Source: DATGMB01 sp035293845 (GTDB lineage Bacteria > Acidobacteriota > Terriglobia > Bryobacterales > Bryobacteraceae). Taken from it: 23,088 nt of DNA. Made by a program: the position numbers and the translations under genes. Below, one piece after another: positions 1-7,426 of this stretch; the stretch's first letter is position 1, and each line of letters starts with the position of its first letter. The stretch spans positions 1-23,088 of the forward strand of contig DATGMB010000052.1 of the NCBI GenBank assembly GCA_035293845.1, in the 5' to 3' direction. The notes beneath the pieces were generated by a model. The model was not told the origin of the DNA. It made no database searches and worked only from the letters and a program-made list of their open reading frames with translations.

Positions 1-29
1 GGACTCCAATCTTTTACGAAAGGCTGACT

Positions 30-845
30 ATGCCAACCGAAGCTCAAATCGCCGCCAACCGCCGCAATGCGCTCAAATCCACCGGCCCCCGCACCGCGGC
101 CGGCAAAGCCGTCTCCTCCATGAACGCCCTCAAATCCGGCCTTCATGCGAAATCCGTCGTGATCCGCTCCGAGGACCCCGCCGATCTCGACGCCCTCGCC
201 GCCGAATACCACGCCGAATTCCGCCCCGCCACGCCGCGCGAGCGCGACCTCGTCGATACCCTCGTCTACAACCAGTGGCTCATCCGCCGCCTCCGCATCA
301 GCGAAGCCCAGATCTACTCGTATCACTACATCGGCCGCGACGATGATTTCATAGAAGGATCCGACTACCACCTCACACTCCGCGACCACGCCCTCGGCGA
401 CGGCTTCTCCAATCTCGAAAAGCAACTCGTCCGCCTGCAATCCCGCGTCAGCGCCGTGGAGCGTTCCAGCCGCCAGGCCCTCAAAGAACTCCGCGACCTC
501 CGCAAAGCAGCCGCCCCGCCCACCGAAGCCGGCGAAGCCGGCGAAATTGGCTTCGTTCCGTCAACCTCTCCGCAGCCCGCGCCGCCAGCCCCGGACCCCC
601 AATCCTCAACTCCCAATCCCCAATCCCCGTCCCGCATTGGCTTCGTTCCGTCAACCTCACCCGCGCGCCTCATCCCCCAATCCCCAACCCCCAATCCCCA
701 ACCCCCAACCCCCAATCCCCGTCCCGCATTGGCTTCGTTCCCCCACAACCTCTCCAATCCACGCCGTGCGCCTCAATGCCTGCCCCCCGGGTCCCCAATC
801 GCCCGTACTCCCTTCGGTTTGACAACCGTTGCAGCGCCTCAGTAA
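30..845 (+). CDS. Hypothetical protein, STGPRT-type N-terminus, repeat-derived C-terminus
   Basis: 271 aa, function unknown. The N-terminus (MPTEAQIAANRRNALKSTG, then PRTAAGKAVSSMNALKSGLH, about residues 1-40) matches a family I recall as common in Acidobacteria and Planctomycetes and always annotated hypothetical. Residues about 45-165 are charged and look helical. From about residue 165 the protein turns into low-complexity Pro/Ser/Asn/Gln sequence (repeated PNPQSP-like units and two IGFVPSTSP copies), encoded by C-rich repeat DNA, so this tail is probably not ancestral. The ATG at 30 is preceded by AAAGG at a suitable distance. There is no signal peptide or membrane segment. It ends in TAA at 843-845, next to a 14-bp palindrome. 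The upstream context is outside the window. The coding call for the N-terminal part is firm. The exact natural C-terminus is uncertain because the repeats may have extended or shifted the frame. Confidence 0.75.
   Translation: MPTEAQIAANRRNALKSTGPRTAAGKAVSSMNALKSGLHAKSVVIRSEDPADLDALAAEYHAEFRPATPRERDLVDTLVYNQWLIRRLRISEAQIYSYHYIGRDDDFIEGSDYHLTLRDHALGDGFSNLEKQLVRLQSRVSAVERSSRQALKELRDLRKAAAPPTEAGEAGEIGFVPSTSPQPAPPAPDPQSSTPNPQSPSRIGFVPSTSPARLIPQSPTPNPQPPTPNPRPALASFPHNLSNPRRAPQCLPPGSPIARTPFGLTTVAAPQ
546..741. repeat. C-rich AATCCCC repeat cluster with ATTGGCTTCGTTCC direct repeats
   Basis: The motif ATTGGCTTCGTTCC begins at 546, 636 and 728, a spacing of 90 and 92 bp. The first two copies continue identically through GTCAACCTC (546-568, 636-658). 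The second and third share 32 identical bases including the preceding C-rich part (618-649 and 710-741). Between copies lie units of the form CCCCCAATCCCCAA, densest at 674-720, where seven C-runs of four or more follow each other with 2-3 nt between them. The array lies inside the 3' third of the first gene. Because 92 is not a multiple of three, the third copy is read in another frame (ALASF instead of IGFVP). A shorter relative of the C-rich part lies at 5503-5536. Confidence 0.85.
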
Positions 846-859
846 TATGAAATTTCATA
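846..859. promoter_or_regulatory. 14-bp perfect palindrome upstream of the ABC operon
   Basis: TATGAAATTTCATA is a perfect inverted repeat directly after the stop codon of the first gene and about 90 nt before the ATG at 951. It is AT-rich in a GC-rich setting, as operator sites often are. The 846-950 interval holds no gene, and I cannot place a convincing -35/-10 pair in it. A role in controlling the downstream operon is inference only. Confidence 0.3.
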
Positions 860-950
860 GACTTTTCCGTTTGGCGTTGAAGTTCTCGCGCCGTCATCTG
901 CGCCCAAATGGTTCGCTGGTACGTCTCTCACACTTGGGACAAATATTCAT

Positions 951-1937
951 ATGATCAAAGTCGAAGGTCTATCGAAGCGATACGCTCGTACTGTCGCGGT
1001 AGACAACATCTCTTTTGAAGTCCAAAAGGGCGAAATCGTCGGCTTCCTGGGCCCCAATGGGGCAGGGAAGACGACCACGATGCGCGTCCTTACCTGCTTC
1101 CTCCCACCCACCTCAGGCACGGCCAACGTCGCCGGCTACGACGTGGTCGCCCACCCCATGGAGGTCAAGAAGCGCATCGGCTACCTGCCCGAAACGCCTC
1201 CGGTCTATCCCGATATGGAGGTGGCCGAGTACCTCAAGTTCACCGGCCAGCTCAAGGGTATTTCCTCCGGAGACATCAACCGCCGGGTCGATGAAGTCAT
1301 GGGCCGCTGCTCACTCGGCGATGTCCGCAACAAGCTCATCGGCAAGCTCTCCAAGGGCTACCGCCAGCGAGTCGGCCTCGCCCAGGCCATCATCCACAAC
1401 CCCGACGTCCTCATCCTCGACGAGCCTACCAGCGGTCTCGATCCCAAGCAGATCATCGAAATCCGCGCGCTGCTCAAGTCCCTCGCCGGCGACCACACCA
1501 TCATCCTCAGCACCCACATCCTCAGCGAGGTCGAGCAGTCCTGCGAGCGCGTCATCATCATCAGTCAGGGCAAGCTCGCCGCCATCGATTCCGTCCACAA
1601 CCTGACCAACCGTCTGCGCGGCTCCGAAGCCGTCGCCGTCGAAATCGAAGCGGCCAACGGCAGCCCCACCCCCGCCGAAGTGCAGCAGCGCCTCGAGCAG
1701 GTCTCCGGCGTCAGCCGCGTCGTCACCCGCGACGGCCGCGACGGCCGCCTGCACTTTGAAGTCGAAAGCCTGCAGGGCCGTCACATCCGCGCCGACCTTG
1801 CCCGCAGCGTCGTCAACGCCGGCTGGGCGCTCACCGAGATGCGCGCCGTCGGCCTGAGCCTGGAAGATATCTTCCTCCAGCTCACCGCGGCCGAAAAGAA
1901 TTCACTCCAGAAAACAGCAGAAGGAGAGACGAAGTGA
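951..1937 (+). CDS. ABC transporter ATP-binding protein (GldA-type)
   Basis: 328 aa cytoplasmic ATPase expected to drive the membrane protein encoded next. Visible motifs: Walker A GPNGAGKTT (residues 34-42), a Q-loop region reading GYLPETPPVYPDM (about 77-89), signature LSKGYRQR (133-140), Walker B VLILDE (153-158), D-loop SGLD (161-164) and switch histidine STHI (H189). The C-terminal 110 residues form an accessory domain typical of ABC-2 exporters. The closest family I recognise is GldA/NosF-like, first named in Bacteroidetes gliding but widespread in non-gliders. The partner set (ABC-2 permease, GldG-type auxiliary protein, DUF4340-type protein) fits that assignment. The ATG at 951 has no clear Shine-Dalgarno sequence. 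The stop overlaps the next start (GTGA). The transported substrate is unknown. Confidence 0.92.
   Translation: MIKVEGLSKRYARTVAVDNISFEVQKGEIVGFLGPNGAGKTTTMRVLTCFLPPTSGTANVAGYDVVAHPMEVKKRIGYLPETPPVYPDMEVAEYLKFTGQLKGISSGDINRRVDEVMGRCSLGDVRNKLIGKLSKGYRQRVGLAQAIIHNPDVLILDEPTSGLDPKQIIEIRALLKSLAGDHTIILSTHILSEVEQSCERVIIISQGKLAAIDSVHNLTNRLRGSEAVAVEIEAANGSPTPAEVQQRLEQVSGVSRVVTRDGRDGRLHFEVESLQGRHIRADLARSVVNAGWALTEMRAVGLSLEDIFLQLTAAEKNSLQKTAEGETK
1921..1926 (+). promoter_or_regulatory. Ribosome binding site selecting the GTG start at 1934
   Basis: AAGGAG lies seven nt before the GTG at 1934, inside the last codons of the ATPase gene. It supports a GTG start overlapping the preceding TGA by four bases (GTGA) and hence translational coupling of the permease to its ATPase. 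Confidence 0.7.
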
Positions 1938-2701
1938 GAAATATCTGGCTCATTTGCGTCAAGGAACTCAAGAGTTACTTCGCGTCCCCCATCGCCTATA
2001 TCCTGATGGCCTTCTTCGGCCTCATCTTCGGATTCGGCTTCTACACCGCCACGCGCGACATGGTGCGCTACAGCTTCCAGGCGCAGATGATGGGCCAGAT
2101 GGCCCAGATGAACGTCAACGAGCAGATCATCAAACCGCTGCTCGGCTTCGCCTCCACCGTCGCGCTCTTCCTCATCCCCATGATCACGATGCGCACGTTC
2201 GCGGAGGAAAAGAGCCGCGGCACCATCGAGCTGCTCCTCACCTCGCCCGTCAGCGATCTCCAGATCATCCTCGGCAAGTGGTTCGGCGCCATGGCGCTCT
2301 ATATCTGCGTGCTCGCCATGTCCATGATCAACATCGGCCTGCTGTTCGCCTGGGGCAAACCGGACCTCAAGCCCGTCCTCGTCGCCTATCTCGGCCTCCT
2401 GCTGCAGGGCGGCTGCCTGCTCGGCATCGGCGTCCTCATCTCCACCATGACCAAAAACCAGATCATCGCCGGCGGCGTGACCTTCTTCGTCTGCCTGCTC
2501 CTCTGGCTCCTGAGCTGGTTTACGGCCTTCGACACCACGGCCGCCGCGCAGGTGGTCAACTATCTCTCGATCGTTACCCACTTTGAAAATTTCAGTAAGG
2601 GCGTCCTCGAATCCAAGGACGTGATTTTCTATCTTTCCATGATTTTCTTCTCCCTGTTCCTGACTTCGCGGGCGATGGAATCGCTGCGGTGGAGGGCATA
2701 A
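1934..2701 (+). CDS. ABC-2 type permease subunit (GldF-type)
   Basis: 255 aa integral membrane protein, the translocation subunit partnering the preceding ATPase. The sequence shows about six hydrophobic segments. The first (SPIAYILMAFFGLIFGFGFY) follows a short amphipathic start containing KELKSYFASP, typical of ABC-2/GldF permeases. FAEEKSRGTIELLLTSPVSD (about residues 90-109) is the hallmark cytoplasmic loop of the ABC-2 family. The start is GTG at 1934, supported by AAGGAG at 1921-1926 and a four-base overlap with the ATPase stop. GGAGGG near the end of the gene (2691-2696) serves the next gene. Length and topology are normal for GldF-like proteins. Substrate unknown. Confidence 0.9.
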   Translation: MRNIWLICVKELKSYFASPIAYILMAFFGLIFGFGFYTATRDMVRYSFQAQMMGQMAQMNVNEQIIKPLLGFASTVALFLIPMITMRTFAEEKSRGTIELLLTSPVSDLQIILGKWFGAMALYICVLAMSMINIGLLFAWGKPDLKPVLVAYLGLLLQGGCLLGIGVLISTMTKNQIIAGGVTFFVCLLLWLLSWFTAFDTTAAAQVVNYLSIVTHFENFSKGVLESKDVIFYLSMIFFSLFLTSRAMESLRWRA

Positions 2702-2702
2702 C

Positions 2703-4130
2703 ATGGCGCGCAACAATCTCCTCCAGAGCCGCGGCGCCCGATACGGCGCTTATGCCACCGTCTACACCATCGTGATCGTCGCCGTCCTCGGCGCGATCAA
2801 CTTCCTCGCCAACCGCTACGACAAGTCCTACGACGCCACCGCCAACAAGCAGTACAGCCTCGCGGACCAGTCCATCAAGATCGTCAGGACGCTGCCCCGC
2901 GACGTCACCATCACCTACTTCGACAAGGCCACCCAGTTCCCCGTCGCGCGCGACCTGCTCGATCGCTACGCCAACCTCTCGCCCAAGCTGCACATCGTCT
3001 ATGTCGATCCCGATAAAAAGCCCCAGATCGCCAAAGCCGCCGGCATCCGCACTTACGGCTCCATCGTGGTCGATAGCGGCACCAAGAAAGAGGAAGCCAA
3101 GTCGCTGAGCGAAGAGGAAGTCACCGGCGCGCTGATCCGGTCGCTCAAATCCGGCCAGCACGTCGCCTGCTTCGTCACCGGCTCGGGCGAAGCTTCCATC
3201 GACGACACCTCCGGCCGCGGCGGCCTCGGCTCCGCCAAGGAAGCGCTCGAAAAGAACAATTACAAGGTTCAGTCCCTGAACCTGCTCCAGACCGCCGCCA
3301 GGAACGCTGCCCCCGCCGCCCCCGGAGCCGCGCCCACACCCGGCAAGATCGCCGTCCCGGACGATTGCACGCTTCTCGTCGTCGCCGGCCCGCAGCACGA
3401 CTACGTGCAGCCGGAAGCCGACGCCATCAAGGCCTATGTCGAAAAAGGCGGCAAGGCTCTGTTCCTGCTCGATCCGCCGCTCGCCGCCGGCAAGAATCCC
3501 ATCGATGACAACACCACGCTCGATGCCGTCCTCGCCGGCTGGGGCGTCACCGTTGATAAGGACCTCGCCCTCGACGTCTCCGGCATCGGCCAGATCTTCG
3601 GCTTGAGCGAAGCCGTGCCGCTCGTCGCCAGCTACGAGCCGCACGCCATCACCGATCCGCTCAAGGACACCGCCACCGCCTTCCCGCTCTCCCGCACGCT
3701 CGACGTGAAGAACGGCGATAAGACCACCGTCCAGAAGCTCTTCTCTACTGGCGAGAACAGCTATGCCACCACCAGCCTCAGCTCCGGCGAAGTCCGCATC
3801 GATCCGAAAAAGGACAAAAAGGGTCCGCTCCTGCTCGCCGCCGCCGGCACTTACAACAGCACCCCCCAGGGCCGCTTCGTCGTGGTCGGCAGCTCGCAGT
3901 GGCTCGGCAACAATTTCATCCGCTTCAACGGCAACCGCGACCTCTTCCTCAACATGGTGAACTGGCTCTCGGCCGATGAAGACCTCATCTCCATCCGCCC
4001 CAAGAGCCCCGAGGACCGGCCGCTCAATATGTCGGCCCAGAAGCTGAATTCCGTCTTCTGGCTGAGCGTCGTCATCTTCCCCCTCGGCGTGGTCGGCTTC
4101 GGCATGGCCACCTGGTGGAAGCGGAGGTAA
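2703..4130 (+). CDS. GldG-type ABC transporter auxiliary membrane protein
   Basis: 475 aa. One membrane helix near the N-terminus (about 14-36, YGAYATVYTIVIVAVLGAIN) and one near the C-terminus (about 450-470, FWLSVVIFPLGVVGFGMA) flank a large soluble domain, probably periplasmic. The region after the first helix (QYSLADQSIKIVRTLPRDVT, about 50-69) is characteristic of the GldG/ABC_transp_aux family. A Pro/Ala-rich stretch (about 200-216, AAPAAPGAAP) looks like a linker. Known members accompany ABC-2 permeases; their mechanism is unsettled, and a role in substrate handling on the outer face of the membrane is a family-level guess. SD GGAGGG lies six nt before the ATG. The gene starts two nt after the permease stop. 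Confidence 0.88.
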   Translation: MARNNLLQSRGARYGAYATVYTIVIVAVLGAINFLANRYDKSYDATANKQYSLADQSIKIVRTLPRDVTITYFDKATQFPVARDLLDRYANLSPKLHIVYVDPDKKPQIAKAAGIRTYGSIVVDSGTKKEEAKSLSEEEVTGALIRSLKSGQHVACFVTGSGEASIDDTSGRGGLGSAKEALEKNNYKVQSLNLLQTAARNAAPAAPGAAPTPGKIAVPDDCTLLVVAGPQHDYVQPEADAIKAYVEKGGKALFLLDPPLAAGKNPIDDNTTLDAVLAGWGVTVDKDLALDVSGIGQIFGLSEAVPLVASYEPHAITDPLKDTATAFPLSRTLDVKNGDKTTVQKLFSTGENSYATTSLSSGEVRIDPKKDKKGPLLLAAAGTYNSTPQGRFVVVGSSQWLGNNFIRFNGNRDLFLNMVNWLSADEDLISIRPKSPEDRPLNMSAQKLNSVFWLSVVIFPLGVVGFGMATWWKRR

Positions 4131-4133
4131 CCC

Positions 4134-5441
4134 ATGAAGCCGACGGGATTGATCGTCGCCGTCGCCCTCCTGGCCGCGCTCGGCGGTGTGGTGTGGTGGT
4201 CCAACAAGCAGCAGGCCTCCGCCGATAGCAAAAAGACCGATACCACCGCCAAGCTGCTGGCCATCCCGGACGACCAGATCCAGAACATCCGCATCAAGAA
4301 GGCCGGCGCCGAGGCCGAAGACCTCGTTCGCGAGAACGGTAAGTGGAAGCTCACCGGGCCCAAGCCTCTGCCGGCCGACCAGGATGCCGTCTCCGGCATC
4401 ACCAGCAACCTGACCGCGCTCAACGCCGATAACGTCATCGACGAAAAGCCCACCGACCTCAAGCAGTACGGCCTCGCGGATCCCGCGCTCGATATCCAGG
4501 TCAGGCGCAAGGACGGCAAGACCGACGAGCTCTTAATCGGCGACGATACGCCGACCAGCTCCGGCGCCTATGCCAAGCTCGCCTCCAGCCCGCGCGTCGT
4601 CACCATCGCCGGCTTCGTCAAGACCAGCTTCGATAAGTCGCCCAATGACCTGCGCGACAAACGCCTCATGACCTTTGACCAGGACAAGATCACCCGCGTC
4701 GATCTCCAGGCCAAGGGCCAGAGCCTCGAATTCGGCAAGGATGCCCAGGGCGAGTGGCAGATCCTCAAGCCGCGCCCGCTCCGCGCCGATAGCTCCGCCG
4801 TTAATGGCGTCGTCGACAAACTCCGCGACGCCAAGATGGATCTCTCGGGGGGCGAAGATGCCTCCAAACAGTTCGCGTCATCCTCCAAAGTCGCCGTAGC
4901 CACCGTCGCCGACGCCGCCGGCAACCATACCCTCGAAGTCCGCAAGGATAAGGACAAGAACTACTACGCCAAATCGAGCGATGTCGCAGGCGCCTACAAG
5001 ATCGCCTCCGACACCGGCGACGGCCTCGATAAGGGCCTCGACGACTTCCGCAACAAGAAGCTCTTCGATTTCGGCTTCAGCGACCCGGGCAAAGTCGAAG
5101 TGCCTGGCGCCGTCTACGAAAAATCCGGCGACAAGTGGATGTCCGCCGGCAAAGCGATGGACAATTCCACCGTCCAGAGCCTGATCGATAAGCTGCGCGA
5201 TCTCTCCGCCACGAAATTCGTGGACACCGCCGCCGGCCAGCCCGTTTTCACCGCCGCCGTCACCTCTAACAGCGGCAAGCGCGTCGAAAAGGTCACCATC
5301 CGCAAACAGGGCGACCAATATTTCGCGCAACGCGAGAACGAGGCCAGCATCTACCAGATTGACGCGAAATCGTTCGACGACCTGCAATCCGCCGCCAAGG
5401 CCGTAAAGCCCGCCGCTGCGGAGCAGCCGAAAAAGAAGTAA
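4134..5441 (+). CDS. DUF4340-type membrane-anchored protein
   Basis: 435 aa with a single N-terminal membrane anchor (about 5-22, GLIVAVALLAALGGVVWWS) and a long soluble part containing repeated structural units: IRIKKAGAEAEDLVRENGKW near 55, then similar VDLQAKGQSLEF...GEWQI and VEKVTIRKQGDQYF stretches. This fits DUF4340, whose genes I recall sitting directly behind GldG-type proteins in Acidobacteria and other phyla. Function is unknown; the context says it belongs to the ABC complex. SD GGAGG (4123-4127) overlaps the end of the preceding gene and sits six nt before the ATG. Stop TAA at 5439-5441, with pncB only 12 nt downstream, so co-transcription is likely. The Lys/Pro-rich tail (EQPKKK) is unremarkable. 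Confidence 0.82.
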   Translation: MKPTGLIVAVALLAALGGVVWWSNKQQASADSKKTDTTAKLLAIPDDQIQNIRIKKAGAEAEDLVRENGKWKLTGPKPLPADQDAVSGITSNLTALNADNVIDEKPTDLKQYGLADPALDIQVRRKDGKTDELLIGDDTPTSSGAYAKLASSPRVVTIAGFVKTSFDKSPNDLRDKRLMTFDQDKITRVDLQAKGQSLEFGKDAQGEWQILKPRPLRADSSAVNGVVDKLRDAKMDLSGGEDASKQFASSSKVAVATVADAAGNHTLEVRKDKDKNYYAKSSDVAGAYKIASDTGDGLDKGLDDFRNKKLFDFGFSDPGKVEVPGAVYEKSGDKWMSAGKAMDNSTVQSLIDKLRDLSATKFVDTAAGQPVFTAAVTSNSGKRVEKVTIRKQGDQYFAQRENEASIYQIDAKSFDDLQSAAKAVKPAAAEQPKKK

Positions 5442-5453
5442 ACACCAACAACG

Positions 5454-6845
5454 ATGAAAAATCCGGGACAAGAGGTCGGGCCATCCGCAGACGGAAACCC
5501 GACCCCCCAATCCCCGATCCCCAACCCCCGGTCCCCGGCTCTACTCACCGACCTCTACGAACTCACCATGGCCGCCGGCTACTACGAAGCCGGCAAGGCC
5601 GGGGAGATCGCGGTCTTCGAGCTCTGCTACCGCCGCCTGCCCCGCAACCGCAACTACATCCTCCACGCCGGCCTCCCCCGCGTGGTCGACTATCTCCTCC
5701 ATCTCCGATTTTCGGATGAGGAAGTCTCTTATCTCCAGGGCCTTCCCCAGTTCCGCCACGCTTCGCCCGGCTTCTGGACCTACCTCCGCGGCTTCCGGTT
5801 CACCGGCGACCTCTTCGCCATGCCCGAAGGCACGCCGGTCTTTCCCGGCGAGCCCGTCCTCGCCATCCGCGCCCCCCTCATCGAAGCCCAGATCCCAGAG
5901 ACCTACCTGCTCGCCGCCGTGGCCTTTGAGAGCATGATCGCCAGCAAGGCCGCCCGCATCGTCGAGGCCGCTCAGGGGCGCCCCGTCATCGAGTTCGGCA
6001 CCCGCCGCGCCCACACCGCTGAAGCGGGCGTCCTCGGCGCCCGCGCCGCGTACCTCGCCGGCTGCGCCGCTACCAGCAACACCCTCGCCGGCTTCCGCTT
6101 CGGCATCCCCGTGGCCGGAACCTCGGCGCATTCCTGGGTCATGTCCTTCCCCTGCGAGATGAAGGCCTTCCGCACCCTGCAGCGCGTGCTCGGCGAGCAC
6201 ACCGTGCAGCTCCTCGATACCTACGACTCCCTCGAAGGCGCCCGCCACGCCGCGCGCCTCGGCCCGCCGCTCTGGGGCGTTCGCCTCGATAGCGGCGATT
6301 TCGCCGTCCTCTCGCGCCAGGTGCGCGCCATCCTCGATCAGGCCGGCCTCGGCGAGGCGAAGATCATGGCCTCCGGCGACCTCGACGAATGGCGCATCCG
6401 CGACCTCGTCGCCGCCGGCGCGCCCATCGATTCCTTCGGCGTCGGCACCCAGCTCGCCACCTCCGCCGATGCCCCCGCCATGAACGCCATCTACAAGCTG
6501 GTCGAGCTCAATATCCACGGCATCCAGCGCTTCACCGCCAAGTACAGCGCCGATAAGTCCACCGTCCCCGGAGCCAAGCAGGTCTTCCGCGCGCCCGAGC
6601 GCGACGTCATCGCCCGCTCCGGCGAGTGCGGCTCGGGCGAGGCGCTGCTGCGCCCCGTCATTCTCGCGGGAGAACTGATCGAGCCGCTGCCTTCGCTCGA
6701 AGACGCCCGCCGCCGCGCCGCCCAATCGATCGCGGCCCTCGGTCCCGCGCTGCGCAAGCTGGACGCGGCCGAGCCCCGCAACGTCATCTACAGCCGCGAG
6801 CTGCGCGAGCTGACGGAGCGCACCCGGAACAACGTAGTCGTATGA
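5454..6845 (+). CDS. pncB: Nicotinate phosphoribosyltransferase with repeat-derived N-terminal extension
   Basis: 463 aa cytoplasmic enzyme converting nicotinate and PRPP (with ATP hydrolysis) to nicotinate mononucleotide in NAD salvage. Family motifs: TDLYELTMAAGYY (32-44), EFGTRRAHT (180-188), GTSAHSWVMSF (222-232, with the His at 226 expected to be the phosphorylated one), RLDSGD (277-282) and SFGVGTQLATS (327-337). The first about 30 residues are atypical: residues about 16-30 (PTPQSPIPNPRSPA) are encoded by the C-rich repeat at 5503-5536. An in-frame stop lies 15 nt upstream of the ATG, and there is no other ATG, GTG or TTG before the codon at 5568, which lies inside the conserved TDLYELTM motif. 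The repeat must therefore be translated. The Shine-Dalgarno sequence is weak. The gene is coupled to the next by an ATGA overlap. Confidence 0.94.
   Translation: MKNPGQEVGPSADGNPTPQSPIPNPRSPALLTDLYELTMAAGYYEAGKAGEIAVFELCYRRLPRNRNYILHAGLPRVVDYLLHLRFSDEEVSYLQGLPQFRHASPGFWTYLRGFRFTGDLFAMPEGTPVFPGEPVLAIRAPLIEAQIPETYLLAAVAFESMIASKAARIVEAAQGRPVIEFGTRRAHTAEAGVLGARAAYLAGCAATSNTLAGFRFGIPVAGTSAHSWVMSFPCEMKAFRTLQRVLGEHTVQLLDTYDSLEGARHAARLGPPLWGVRLDSGDFAVLSRQVRAILDQAGLGEAKIMASGDLDEWRIRDLVAAGAPIDSFGVGTQLATSADAPAMNAIYKLVELNIHGIQRFTAKYSADKSTVPGAKQVFRAPERDVIARSGECGSGEALLRPVILAGELIEPLPSLEDARRRAAQSIAALGPALRKLDAAEPRNVIYSRELRELTERTRNNVVV
5503..5536. repeat. Short C-rich AATCCCC-type repeat inside the pncB 5' end
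   Basis: Five C-runs of four to six bases (5503-5508, 5512-5515, 5519-5522, 5525-5529, 5533-5536) are separated by AAT, GAT, AA and GGT. This is the same unit style as in the cluster at 591-720. It lies in frame in the first 30 codons of pncB and encodes PTPQSPIPNPRSP. Confidence 0.75.
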
Positions 6846-7426
6846 ACACCGTATTCGTCGACGTCGATACCCAGCTCGATTTCCTCTACCCCGCCGGCGC
6901 GCTCTACGTCCCCGGCGCCGAACGCATCGTGCCCGCCGTCGCGCGCCTCAACCGCTACGCCGCCTCGAACGGCATCCCCGTCGTCTCCACCACGGACGCC
7001 CACTTCGAGGATGACCCCGAATTCGCCGTCTGGCCGCACCATTGCGTCGCCGGTGCCCTCGGCCAGCGCAAGGCCGAAGCCACGCTGCTCGCCCGCCGCG
7101 CGGTCGTCCCCAACCGCCCCGGCGATCTGGCGATCTCGGGCGCACAGCAGATCGTCATCGAGAAGCAGACCGTGGATGTCTTCGCGGCGCCCAATCTCGC
7201 GCGCGTGCTCGACCGGCTCGCCGCCGGCCGCTACGTCGTCTACGGTGTCGTGACCGAGGTCTGCGTGCTCTACGCCGTCCGCGGCCTGGCGAAACTCGGC
7301 AAACCCGTGACGGTGGTGACCGACGCTATCGAGGCCTTCAATCGCCCACAGGGCCGGCAGGCTCTGGAGGAAGCGTGTTCGTTGGGAGCGAAGCTGTCAT
7401 CGGTTGCGGAGATCTGCGGCGGCTGA
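6842..7426 (+). CDS. pncA: Nicotinamidase-family cysteine hydrolase
   Basis: 194 aa member of the isochorismatase/nicotinamidase superfamily, expected to hydrolyse nicotinamide to nicotinate and so feed PncB. By alignment with the PncA pattern the triad is D9 (DTQLDF, 9-14), K108 (VIEKQTVDVF) and C141 (VVTEVCVLYAV). Metal-site candidates are D52 and H54 (TTDAH) and H67 (WPHHC). The start is ATG at 6842, overlapping the pncB stop as ATGA; a longer in-frame extension back to 6626 lies inside pncB and is rejected. Adjacency to pncB makes nicotinamidase more likely than another isochorismatase-type activity. The last 89 nt overlap the convergent MauE-like gene. Confidence 0.88.
   Translation: MNTVFVDVDTQLDFLYPAGALYVPGAERIVPAVARLNRYAASNGIPVVSTTDAHFEDDPEFAVWPHHCVAGALGQRKAEATLLARRAVVPNRPGDLAISGAQQIVIEKQTVDVFAAPNLARVLDRLAAGRYVVYGVVTEVCVLYAVRGLAKLGKPVTVVTDAIEAFNRPQGRQALEEACSLGAKLSSVAEICGG

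Noticed and set aside
674..720. CRISPR array or VNTR encoding a structural protein
   Set aside because: Units are only 7-14 bp and C-rich without spacers; no cas genes are present.
365..897. Minus-strand open frames over the repeat cluster reading DGTKPMRDGDWGLG-like peptides
   Set aside because: They are antisense readings of the C-rich repeat; the plus-strand gene with a conserved N-terminus and a Shine-Dalgarno sequence explains the region.
951..5441. Evidence for gliding motility
   Set aside because: Gld-type ABC genes are widespread in non-gliding bacteria, and no other gld or spr genes are visible.
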